Shown here piece after piece: positions 16,929 to 24,554 of a stretch of 64,000 nucleotides of DNA. The DNA lies in NCBI RefSeq assembly GCF_004519305.1, contig NZ_SOZA01000014.1:1-64000 (forward strand). The letters run 5' to 3'. Origin of the DNA: Pseudomonas sp. RIT623. GTDB taxonomy: Bacteria > Pseudomonadota > Gammaproteobacteria > Pseudomonadales > Pseudomonadaceae. The notes beneath the pieces are model-generated. The model was given only the letters and a program-made list of their open reading frames with translations, was not told the DNA's origin and did no database searches. Each line of letters starts with the position of its first letter. Within the stretch, counting starts at the first letter, position 1. Position numbers and translations under genes: made by a program.

Positions 16929-18980
16929 ATGAGTCGAGACAGCGGCGATAACCTGGACCGCAACCCGAGCGGCAACCTGCCGATGGCCAGTGTCATGGAC
17001 ACTTACCTGAGCCGTCGCGCCGTGGTTCGCGGCAGCCTCGGCGCCGCCATCGCCATGATCGCCGGTGCCGGCCTGAGCGGTTGCTTCGACAGCGGCGGTG
17101 GCTCCAACCACGATGATCCGGCACCGCCCACCACGCCAGAGAAACCCAAGCTCAAGCTGGGCTTCAACTCGATCACCGGCTCGCGTACCGACGCCTGCGT
17201 GGTCGCCGCCGGCTACAGTGCCTACGTGCTAGCCCCTTGGGGCACACCGCTGAACGCCACCGCCAACCCTTGGAAGGCCGACGGCAGCAACAGCTCCACC
17301 GACCAGGCCAACGCCATGGGCATGCACCATGACGGCATGCACTTCTTCCCCATCAACGGCAGCTCCAGCGACGGCCTGCTGGCGATCAACTTCGAGTACA
17401 TCGACCCCGCCGCCCTGCACCCGAGCGGGCCCACCACCGTCGCCGGCAAACGCCCGGTCGAAGAGGTGCGCAAGGAGATCAACGCCCACGGCGCCGGCGT
17501 GGTGCGCATCAGCAAGGTCGCCGGGCGCTGGCAGGTGGTCGACAACGACCCGCTCAACCGCCGCTTCACTACCGTCTCGCTGATGGATATTGCCGGCCCG
17601 ATGCGCGGCACCGACCACGTCAAGACCAAGTTCTCGCCCACCGGCACCCAGTGCCGCGGCACCAACAACAACTGCGGCAACGGCTACACCCCATGGGGCA
17701 CCTACCTGACCTGCGAGGAGAACTGGCCCGGCATTTTCGTCAACAAGGGCACCCGCCCGGCCAACCAGGTGCGCATCGGCGTATCCAGCAGCAGCGGCCA
17801 GTACAAGTGGGAGACTGCCGCCGGTGACGCCAGCGAAGTGGCCGGCGAATTCGCCCGCTTCGACATCACCCCAACCGGCGCCAGCGCCACCGACGACTTC
17901 CGCAACGAAGCCAGCACCTACGGCTACATCGTCGAGATCGACCCCTACAACGCCGCCACCCTGGCCGTGAAGCGCACCGCCCTGGGCCGTTTCCGCCACG
18001 AAGGCTGCTGCCCGGGCCTGCCGGTGGCCGGCAAGCCGCTGGTCTGGTACACCGGCGACGACTCCAACAACGAGTACCTGTACAAGTTCGTCTCCGACGC
18101 GCTGTGGGACCCGGCCGACGCCAACCCGGCCGACCGCCTGGCCACCGGCGCCAAGTACCTGGACAAGGGCAAGCTGTATGTCGCCCGCTTCGATGCCAAC
18201 GGCACCGGCGCGTGGCTGCTGCTCGACGTGGCCACCCCGACCACCGCCGGCAGCACCCTGGGGGCGCAGTTCGGCGACCTGCCGGGCATCATCCTCAACA
18301 CCCGTGGCGCTGCCGACGCCGTGGGCGCCACACCGATGGACCGCCCCGAGTGGACTGCCGTCAACCCGCTCAACGGCGACGTCTACCTGACCCTGACCAA
18401 CAACAGCGCACGCACCGCGGCCAAGGTCGATGCGGCCAACCCACGCGGGCCGAACCGCCACGGCCACATCATCCGCTGGCACGACAGCGACGATCACAAG
18501 ACCTTCACCTGGGACATCTTCGTGTTCGGCGCCAACGCCGCCGGCACCCCAGACATCAACCGCTCGGGCCTGACCGAACTGAACCAGTTCGCCAGCCCCG
18601 ACGGCATGAGCTTCGATAGCCGCGGTGTGTTGTGGTTCGAGACCGACAATGGCGAGGCCACCTTGACCAGCTACACCAACGACCAGTTGCTGGCGGTGAT
18701 CCCCACCGACCTGGTGGATGCCAACGGCAAGCAGATCCCGGTCAACGCCACCAACCAGGTGGACCTGCGCCGCTTCTTCGTCGGGCCCAATGGTTGCGAG
18801 GTAACGGGCATTACCTTCACCCCGGACAACAAGACCATGTTCGTCAACATCCAGCACCCGGACAACTGGCCGAGCACCGACAAGGCCACCGACGTCACGC
18901 CGGCCGGCAGCTCGGTGCGGCCACGGGCCTCGACGGTGGTGATCCAGCGTGATGATGACGGGGAGATCGGCACCGCCTGA
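16929..18980 (+). CDS. uxpB: PhoX-family alkaline phosphatase, Tat-exported lipoprotein secreted by the Xcp system
   Basis: 683 residues. A Tat motif SRRAVV (about residues 29-34) precedes a hydrophobic stretch and a lipobox LSGC near residue 55. PhoX features follow, including TPWGTYLTCEEN, RFRHEGCC, CGNGYTPWG, MDRPEWTAVNPLNGDVY and the C-terminal TPDNKTMFVNIQHPDNWP. PhoX enzymes hydrolyse phosphomonoesters with Ca/Fe cofactors. The gene matches UxpB of P. putida, reported as a phosphate-regulated Tat- and Xcp-dependent substrate. AAGGA lies 7 bases before the chosen ATG, and upstream ATGs in frame lie before the promoter. Confidence 0.92.
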   Translation: MSRDSGDNLDRNPSGNLPMASVMDTYLSRRAVVRGSLGAAIAMIAGAGLSGCFDSGGGSNHDDPAPPTTPEKPKLKLGFNSITGSRTDACVVAAGYSAYVLAPWGTPLNATANPWKADGSNSSTDQANAMGMHHDGMHFFPINGSSSDGLLAINFEYIDPAALHPSGPTTVAGKRPVEEVRKEINAHGAGVVRISKVAGRWQVVDNDPLNRRFTTVSLMDIAGPMRGTDHVKTKFSPTGTQCRGTNNNCGNGYTPWGTYLTCEENWPGIFVNKGTRPANQVRIGVSSSSGQYKWETAAGDASEVAGEFARFDITPTGASATDDFRNEASTYGYIVEIDPYNAATLAVKRTALGRFRHEGCCPGLPVAGKPLVWYTGDDSNNEYLYKFVSDALWDPADANPADRLATGAKYLDKGKLYVARFDANGTGAWLLLDVATPTTAGSTLGAQFGDLPGIILNTRGAADAVGATPMDRPEWTAVNPLNGDVYLTLTNNSARTAAKVDAANPRGPNRHGHIIRWHDSDDHKTFTWDIFVFGANAAGTPDINRSGLTELNQFASPDGMSFDSRGVLWFETDNGEATLTSYTNDQLLAVIPTDLVDANGKQIPVNATNQVDLRRFFVGPNGCEVTGITFTPDNKTMFVNIQHPDNWPSTDKATDVTPAGSSVRPRASTVVIQRDDDGEIGTA

Positions 18981-19072
18981 TTCGCCCCAAGCGCAGGGCC
19001 GCTCCCTCAAGGGTTTGCGTACACCTTGTGGGAGCGACTGTCTTGCTCAACTGCTAAAGCTAGCGCGGTCAC

Positions 19073-19188
19073 TGTAGGAGCGGCCTTGCGTCGCGAAAGG
19101 GCTGCGCAGCAGCCCCGGCGATTTTGATGGTGGCTCAGAATCTGGGGCCGCTGCGCGCCCCTTTCGCGACGCAAGGCCGCTCCTACAC
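19073..19188. repeat. REP inverted pair 1
   Basis: Two P. putida REP units face each other. The left arm begins TGTAGGAGCGGCCTTGCGTC and its complement ends at 19188, with GC-rich inner stems. It lies between the convergent ends of uxpB and gspK, where it may protect or terminate both transcripts. Confidence 0.9.
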
Positions 19189-19215
19189 AGATTGCGCACA
19201 ACCTGCGATTGTCTG

Positions 19216-20181
19216 CTACCAGGCCACCGGCTCCCGCCCTCTGACCCGTACCTGCTGCGCCGGCACCCGCGCATGCCATTGCACCACGCCCAGTGCCTCG
19301 ATCTGGAACTGGCTGCGCAGCGTGCGCCCCTCTTCCTCGAACGACAGTTGCAGGACGAAATGGCCGCTGTTGAGCAACAACCCTTCGCTTAGCCGGGCGA
19401 AGGTCTCGTCATCCACCGCCCCCAGCGCCTGGCGCAAGGCCGCGGCATCGACATACCCGGCAGCCGGGCGGCCACTGATCACGCGGCTGAGTATCGAACG
19501 GGAGAACTGTCCTTCGTACATCGCCTCCAGCAATGGCAAGTGCTCCAGCCCCAAGGCATTGGCATTGAGCCGCCAGCCGCTGGTCGATGGCAGCGCGCAA
19601 AGCATTCGATAGCGGCCTTGCCGACCACTGTCCGGCTCCAGCAGCAGGTTCAGTTCACTGGTGTCGAGCATAGGCTGGTTGGCCGCCAGTCGCGGTGGTT
19701 GCTGGCGCAGGTACTGGGCGCTCTCGGCGCCCTGCAGACGAGCATCGCTGTCGGCATCCAGCCAGTCGGCAAGGACATCGACCAGCCGTTCGGCAGCCAT
19801 GTCATCGCCCAACAGCTGGCGCAACTGGCGCTCGGCCCGTGGGCCATCCTCCCCCAGCAGGGCGTTGACGTTGAAGCAGCTGTGCTGGTCGATCACCCGC
19901 AACTGCGCCTCGCCGGCGCCAAAGTCGTAGGCCAGCGGCTGCCCGCGAAGGGCCTGCCAGAACAGCGGGCTGGCGCGCCAGGCCGGATCACGCAGGGCCT
20001 GGGAGGCATAGGCCAGGCCAGCCTGCTCCATGGCGCGCACCTGCACCCGCTGGTGCAGCAGGCGCACCGCGTCCACCTGGCGCCGGCCATCCTCCACCAG
20101 CCAGGCCAGCCCCGCCGCCAGCATCGCCAGCACCACCAGCACCATCAGCAGTGCCGCGCCCCGTTGTCGCCTGCGCCCCAT
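19216..20181 (-). CDS. gspK: Type II secretion minor pseudopilin K (detached from the gsp operon)
   Basis: 321 residues. The leader MGRRRQRG^AALLMVLVVLAMLAAGL is a prepilin signal, and as in other GspK proteins the Glu at +5 is absent. The large globular domain includes LADWLDADSDARLQGAE and SELNLLLEPD. GspK caps the pseudopilus. The gene sits apart from the other gsp genes, beyond uxpB, and is divergent from tatA. MGRRRQRG at 20181 has GGGAAG upstream; the longer frame to 20238 has no support. Confidence 0.9.
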   Translation of the reverse strand: MGRRRQRGAALLMVLVVLAMLAAGLAWLVEDGRRQVDAVRLLHQRVQVRAMEQAGLAYASQALRDPAWRASPLFWQALRGQPLAYDFGAGEAQLRVIDQHSCFNVNALLGEDGPRAERQLRQLLGDDMAAERLVDVLADWLDADSDARLQGAESAQYLRQQPPRLAANQPMLDTSELNLLLEPDSGRQGRYRMLCALPSTSGWRLNANALGLEHLPLLEAMYEGQFSRSILSRVISGRPAAGYVDAAALRQALGAVDDETFARLSEGLLLNSGHFVLQLSFEEEGRTLRSQFQIEALGVVQWHARVPAQQVRVRGREPVAW

Positions 20182-20227
20182 CCTTGTCTTCCCGTGGCCG
20201 CTGAAAGCGCCAGTCAACACGCCGGTT

Positions 20228-20245
20228 GTTGCAGGCACATGGCAG
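20228..20245 (-). promoter_or_regulatory. Possible weak Pho box facing gspK
   Basis: On the minus strand CTGCCAT-GTGC-CTGCAAC matches the PhoB direct repeat at 6 of 7 and 4 of 7 positions. It overlaps the tatA Pho box by three bases. The sequence 10 bp downstream (TTGACT) is a poor -10, so the call is tentative. Confidence 0.35.
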
Positions 20246-20276
20246 TCATGTGCCCGTCATCTGCGCAGGGCAGGAT
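20243..20276 (+). promoter_or_regulatory. Pho box and -10 for tatABC
   Basis: CAGTCAT-GTGC-CCGTCAT (20243-20260) matches the PhoB box CTGTCAT-N4-CTGTCAT at 12 of 14 positions. Exactly 10 bp later CAGGAT (20271-20276) can serve as a -10. This agrees with the published phosphate induction of the P. putida tat-1 genes. Confidence 0.72.
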
Positions 20277-20316
20277 TGGCCTTCCTTTTTCTTTGACCTG
20301 ACAGGAGTGGTCTTAC

Positions 20317-20535
20317 ATGGGTGGCATCGGAATCTGGCAATTGGTGATCGTGCTGTTGATCGTCTTCCTGCTGTTCGGCACCAAGCGTCTCAAGGGGCTG
20401 GGCGCTGATGTGGGCGAGGCGATCCAGGGCTTTCGCAAGTCCATGGGCGGCACTGCCGACAACACTGTCGAGCAACAGCCGCAGGTGCTGAACAATCAGC
20501 CGGCGCAGCAGACGCAAACGGATCGTCAGGCCTGA
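20317..20535 (+). CDS. tatA: Sec-independent translocase subunit TatA
   Basis: 72 residues: a short periplasmic N-terminus, one membrane helix (about 6-21), the FGTKRL hinge and an amphipathic helix ([18 protein letters not shown]). TatA oligomers form the translocation pore for folded proteins with twin-arginine signals. AGGAG lies 9 bases before the ATG. The stop overlaps the tatB start by one base. This operon is beside two Tat-signal genes (uxpB and the SoxB-like gene), so a dedicated role in their export is likely. Confidence 0.95.
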   Translation: MGGIGIWQLVIVLLIVFLLFGTKRLKGLGADVGEAIQGFRKSMGGTADNTVEQQPQVLNNQPAQQTQTDRQA

Positions 20536-20822
20536 TGTTCGAGATCGGCTTCACCGAACTGCTGTTGGTGGGCATCGTCGCCCTGCTGGTGCTCGGCCCC
20601 GAGCGCCTGCCGGTGGCGGCGCGTAGCCTGGGCCGTGGGCTGGGCCAGGCCCGTCGGGCACTGAATGCGTTGAAGGCGCAGGTGGAACGGGAGATCGACA
20701 TGCCCGCCCTGGATGCCGCGCCGTTGCAGCGCCTGGAGCAGGAGCTGCGCCAAGGTATCCAGCTCGACGCGACGCCGGCCAATGACCCGACGCCAGTCGC
20801 CCATGCCAAGGAGAGCGCTTGA
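20535..20822 (+). CDS. tatB: Sec-independent translocase subunit TatB
   Basis: 95 residues with the TatB N-terminus [21 protein letters not shown], the hinge PERLP and a long charged amphipathic helix ([18 protein letters not shown]). TatB forms the signal-receptor complex with TatC. It is shorter than the usual 140-170 residues because the variable C-terminal tail is reduced. It overlaps tatA and tatC by one base each. Confidence 0.93.
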   Translation: MFEIGFTELLLVGIVALLVLGPERLPVAARSLGRGLGQARRALNALKAQVEREIDMPALDAAPLQRLEQELRQGIQLDATPANDPTPVAHAKESA

Positions 20823-21556
20823 TGCCCCTCGCTCTCGACCAGGCGGCGCGCATGCCGCTGACCGATCATCTGCGCGACCTGCGCAAACGCCTGGTGCGCT
20901 GCCTGCTGGTGATCGTGCTGGTGTTCTGCGGGCTGTTCTCCTTTGCCCAGACGCTGTACACGCACATTTCCGAACCGCTGCGCCGTTACCTCCCCGAAGG
21001 CGCCAGCATGATCGCCACCAGCGTCACCTCGCCGTTTCTGGCGCCGTTCAAGCTGACGGCGATGTGCGCGCTGTTCGTTGCCATGCCGCTGTTGCTGCAC
21101 CAGGCCTGGGGCTTCATCGCCCCGGGGCTGTATCGCCGCGAACGGCGCATCGCCTTGCCGTTGCTGCTGTCGAGCATCGTGCTGTTCTACGGCGGCATGG
21201 CGTTCGCATTCTTCTTGGTGTTTCCGATGATGTTCGGCTTTTTCGCCAGCGTGACCCCGGAAGGGGTGGCGATGATGACCGATATCGGTTTGTACCTGGA
21301 CTTCATCCTGGCGCTGTTTTTGGCGTTCGGCCTGGCCTTCGAGATCCCGGTGGCGACCTTCATCGTGGTCTGGGCAGGGCTCACTGACGTGGCCACGCTA
21401 CGCCGCAGCCGGCCCTATGTGATTGTCGGCTGCTTCGTGGTGGGGATGGTCCTGACGCCACCGGATGTATTTTCCCAGACGATGCTGGCGGTGCCGATGT
21501 GGCTGCTGTTCGAGGTGGGGTTGCTGGCGTGCGGGGTGGTGCGCAGGGCTGGGTAG
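20822..21556 (+). CDS. tatC: Sec-independent translocase subunit TatC
   Basis: 244 residues and six membrane helices. MPLTDHLRDLRKRLVRCLLV near the N-terminus is the TatC cytoplasmic signature that reads twin-arginine signals. FLAPFKLTAMCALFVAMPLLLHQ-type and FEIPVATFIVVWAGL segments are conserved. The ATG at 20822 shares its first base with the tatB stop. An in-frame TTG three bases earlier is less likely. The small hairpin AGGGCTGctgcGCAGCCCT near 21573-21591 follows, without a clear U-tract. Confidence 0.95.
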   Translation: MPLALDQAARMPLTDHLRDLRKRLVRCLLVIVLVFCGLFSFAQTLYTHISEPLRRYLPEGASMIATSVTSPFLAPFKLTAMCALFVAMPLLLHQAWGFIAPGLYRRERRIALPLLLSSIVLFYGGMAFAFFLVFPMMFGFFASVTPEGVAMMTDIGLYLDFILALFLAFGLAFEIPVATFIVVWAGLTDVATLRRSRPYVIVGCFVVGMVLTPPDVFSQTMLAVPMWLLFEVGLLACGVVRRAG

Positions 21557-21621
21557 ACCGATGGATTGCCAGGGCTGCTGCGCAGCCCTGAATCAAAAAA
21601 TGAGATTCCTGATCAGACCAG

Positions 21622-21650
21622 TGGTATTGACCTGGTATTAAAGTGGTATT
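21622..21650 (+). promoter_or_regulatory. Candidate operator of the nag regulator: three TGGTATT direct repeats
   Basis: TGGTATT occurs at 21622, 21633 and 21644, exactly 11 bp (one helical turn) apart. TGGTATTGACC resembles the TGGT...ACC half-sites bound by NagR/HutC-type GntR regulators. The repeats lie 36 bp upstream of the regulator gene, in the only AT-rich segment before the operon. Confidence 0.55.
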
Positions 21651-21685
21651 AATTTTCTACCAAACAACAATACCGGACACCGCCC

Positions 21686-22417
21686 ATGCGTCCTCTATCG
21701 GCCCTGCGCCCCGACGACACCAGCGCCACCCCGCTCTACCTGCAGCTGGCACGCAACCTGGAGCAGGCCATCCACGCCGGCCAGTGGACCGCCGACCAGG
21801 CGCTACCCTCGGAGCGCACCCTCAGCGAAACCCTCGACATCTCCCGGGTCACCGCGCGCAAGGCGCTTGAGGTGCTGCTCGAACAAGGCCTGATCCAGCG
21901 CATCCAGGGCTCCGGAACCTTCATCACCCCACGCCTCGAACAACCCCTGTCACGCCTGTCGAGCTTCAGCGAAATGCTGCGCATGAAAGGCTTCGTGCCC
22001 AGCTCGCAGTGGCTGGAGCGCAGCATCGGCACGCCAAGCAGCGACGAACTGATCCGCCTCGGCCTGTCGCCCACTGACCAGGTGGCCCACCTCAAGCGCC
22101 TGCGCAAGGCCGACGACATCGTCATGGCGGTGGAGGTCAGCACCCTGCCCGCCCGCCTGCTTGGTGACCCACAGGCCATCGGCGATTCGCTGTACCAGCA
22201 CCTCGACCAACTCGGCCGCCCGGTGGTCCGCGCCCTGCAACACATCCGCGCGATCAACGCCAGCGACGAACTGGCCGCACAGGTGGGCATCGCCCCCGGC
22301 ACCGCCATGCTGCTGATGACCCGGATCGGCTACCTCGACGACAACACCGCCATCGAACTGACCGACACCTACTGCCGCAACGACTACTACGACTTCGTCG
22401 CCGAACTGCGACGCTGA
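21686..22417 (+). CDS. nagR: GntR-family (HutC/UTRA) regulator of N-acetylglucosamine use
   Basis: 243 residues: a winged HTH at about 10-75 (LPSERTLSETLDISRVTARKALEVLLEQGLI is spread over this region) and a UTRA effector domain ending ELTDTYCRNDYYDFVAELRR. The UTRA domain of NagR/NagQ homologues senses GlcNAc-6-phosphate or glucosamine-6-phosphate. It is 11 bp upstream of nagA, so it is probably autoregulated in the operon. The symbol is by analogy (nagR/nagQ in other bacteria). Confidence 0.82.
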   Translation: MRPLSALRPDDTSATPLYLQLARNLEQAIHAGQWTADQALPSERTLSETLDISRVTARKALEVLLEQGLIQRIQGSGTFITPRLEQPLSRLSSFSEMLRMKGFVPSSQWLERSIGTPSSDELIRLGLSPTDQVAHLKRLRKADDIVMAVEVSTLPARLLGDPQAIGDSLYQHLDQLGRPVVRALQHIRAINASDELAAQVGIAPGTAMLLMTRIGYLDDNTAIELTDTYCRNDYYDFVAELRR

Positions 22418-22428
22418 CCGGAGCCCCC

Positions 22429-23517
22429 ATGGACATCGCCAACATCCTCACCCCCGACGGCTGGGTGTGCGGCCAACTGCACCTCGAAAACGGCCGCATA
22501 CAGGCCATCGAGGGCACCCCGTGCGACCCGCTGGCCAACGACCTGCCCTACCTGTTGCCCGGTTTCATCGACCTGCATGTGCACGGCGGCGGCGGCAGCG
22601 ACATCATGCAGGGCGGTGAGGCCTTCGCTACCATCGCCCGCACCCATAGGCGCTTCGGCACCACCTCGCTGCTGGCCACCACCATGACCGCGCCACGCGA
22701 GGAACTGGCCCGCGTACTGGCCGAACTGGGCGCGCACCTCAAGCAACCGCGCCAAGGCGCGCGCATTCTCGGCGTGCACCTGGAAGGCCCGTACATCAAC
22801 CCCGGCAAGCTCGGCGCTCAGCCGAACTTCGCCCACCAGGCGCTGCTCGACGAAGTCGAGGAATACCTGGCACTGGCGCCGATCAAGGTCATCACCATCG
22901 CCCCGGAAATCGCCGGGCACCTGCCGCTGATCCAGGCCTTGAGCCAGCGTGGCATCCGCCTGCAGATCGGCCACACCCTGGGCAGCTACGAGGAAGGCGT
23001 GGCGGCCCTGGAGGCCGGCGCCAGCAGCTTCACCCACCTGTACAACGCCATGAGTCCGCTGCACCACCGCGAGCCGGGCATCGTCGGCGCGGCCCTGGCC
23101 CACGCCCGCTACGCCGAGCTGATCCCCGACCTGCTGCATGTGCACCCCGGGGCGATCAAGGTGGCCCTGCGCGCGATCCCGTGCCTGTACTGCGTCACCG
23201 ACTCCACCGCCGCCGCCGGCATGCCCGACGGCGAATACCGCCTGGGCAGCCACACCGTGACCAAGTGCCTGGGCGGCGTGCGCCTGCCCGACGGCACCCT
23301 GGCCGGCAGCACCCTGACCATGGACCAGGCCCTGCGTAACCTGGTGAAGATTGGCCTGCCCCTGGCCGAGGCCTCCGCGCGCCTGTCCCGCTACCCCGCC
23401 GATTACCTCGGCATCGCCGACCGTGGCCGCCTGCAACCGGGCGCCTGGGCCGACGCGGTGCTGCTCGATCGCCAACTGAACCTGACCGCCGTGATGGTCG
23501 AAGGAGAAACCGCATGA
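22429..23517 (+). CDS. nagA: N-acetylglucosamine-6-phosphate deacetylase
   Basis: A 362-residue amidohydrolase that removes acetate from GlcNAc-6-phosphate. The metal site begins with GFIDLHVHGGGGSD (about 45-58). EGPYIN, IGHTLGSYEEG and SFTHLYNAMSPLHHREPG follow, and the catalytic Asp lies in YCVTDSTAAAGMPDGEY. It overlaps the next gene by 4 bp (ATGA). Confidence 0.95.
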   Translation: MDIANILTPDGWVCGQLHLENGRIQAIEGTPCDPLANDLPYLLPGFIDLHVHGGGGSDIMQGGEAFATIARTHRRFGTTSLLATTMTAPREELARVLAELGAHLKQPRQGARILGVHLEGPYINPGKLGAQPNFAHQALLDEVEEYLALAPIKVITIAPEIAGHLPLIQALSQRGIRLQIGHTLGSYEEGVAALEAGASSFTHLYNAMSPLHHREPGIVGAALAHARYAELIPDLLHVHPGAIKVALRAIPCLYCVTDSTAAAGMPDGEYRLGSHTVTKCLGGVRLPDGTLAGSTLTMDQALRNLVKIGLPLAEASARLSRYPADYLGIADRGRLQPGAWADAVLLDRQLNLTAVMVEGETA

Positions 23518-24536
23518 GTTCAAGGATGCTCGAAGAAGCCCGCAGCTGCGCCGATGTCGTCGAACGACAGAACCAGGCCCTGGACCCGCGCCTGGAAACC
23601 CTGAGCGAACAGCTGCGCCGGCTCGACCCGCAGGTGGCGCTGACCGTGGCCCGGGGCAGCTCGGACCACGCCGCCAGTTACTTCGCCTATGTCGCCATGC
23701 AGCAACTCGGCCTGCCGGTGGCCTCGCTGCCGATGTCGGTGGTGACCTTGCAGCAGGCGCCGCTGCGGGTGCGCGGCCAGGTGGCGCTGGGCTTCTCGCA
23801 GTCGGGCCAAAGCCCGGACCTGGTCGACAGCCTACGTCGCCTGAACCAGTGCGGCGCGACCACCGTGTCGCTGGTCAATGCCGAGGGCTCGCCGCTGGAG
23901 CAGGCCTGCCAGCACCACCTGCCGCTGGGCGCCGGCCCCGAGCTGTCGGTGGCGGCGACCAAGAGCTTCGTCGCCACCCTGAGCGCCAGTGCTCGCCTGG
24001 TCGCCCATTGGGGCCAGGACCACGCCCTGCTGGCAGCCGGCCTTGCCCTGCCCGCGCAATTGCGCGAGGCCGCCGCCCAGGACTGGAGCCCGGCCCTCGA
24101 CACCTTGCGTGACGCCGAACGGCTGATGGTGATCGGCCGTGGCGCCGGCTTTGCCATCGCCCAGGAAGCGGCGCTCAAGTTCAAGGAAACCTCGGTGATC
24201 CAGGCCGAGGCCTTCAGCAGCGCCGAGGTGCGCCACGGCCCCATGGCGCTGATCGACGCCCAGTACCCGCTGCTGGTGTTCGCCCCGCGCGGCGTCGAGC
24301 AGGCCGGCCTGCTGCAACTGGCCGCCGACATGCGCCAGCGCGGCGCCCATGTGCTGCTGGCGGCACCCGCCGATATCGCCGGGCGCGACCTCACCCTGAG
24401 CTGCGCCGAACACCCGGCCCTGGACCCGCTGCTGGCGATCCAGAGCTTCTACGTCATGGCCGCGGCCCTGGCCGAGGCCCGTGGCCTCGACCCCGACCAG
24501 CCGCGCCACCTGAGCAAAGTGACCTGCACGCAGTGA
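23514..24536 (+). CDS. SIS-domain glucosamine-6-phosphate deaminase (NagB-II/AgaS type)
   Basis: 340 residues with two SIS (sugar isomerase) domains. The first has ARGSSDHAASYFAYV and FSQSGQSPD; the second has GRGAGFAIAQEAALKFKET and SAEVRHGPMAL. It resembles the isomerase half of GlmS without the glutaminase domain. In nag operons lacking classical NagB it supplies glucosamine-6-phosphate deaminase, giving fructose-6-phosphate and ammonia. No classical nagB is present here, which supports this role. Confidence 0.88.
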   Translation: MSSRMLEEARSCADVVERQNQALDPRLETLSEQLRRLDPQVALTVARGSSDHAASYFAYVAMQQLGLPVASLPMSVVTLQQAPLRVRGQVALGFSQSGQSPDLVDSLRRLNQCGATTVSLVNAEGSPLEQACQHHLPLGAGPELSVAATKSFVATLSASARLVAHWGQDHALLAAGLALPAQLREAAAQDWSPALDTLRDAERLMVIGRGAGFAIAQEAALKFKETSVIQAEAFSSAEVRHGPMALIDAQYPLLVFAPRGVEQAGLLQLAADMRQRGAHVLLAAPADIAGRDLTLSCAEHPALDPLLAIQSFYVMAAALAEARGLDPDQPRHLSKVTCTQ

Positions 24537-24554
24537 AGCCGCGAGGAACAGCGC

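Noticed and set aside
21573..21591. Hairpin after tatC as a terminator
   Set aside because: The stem AGGGCTGctgcGCAGCCCT is short and is followed by A residues rather than T on the plus strand. It resembles a REP inner stem.
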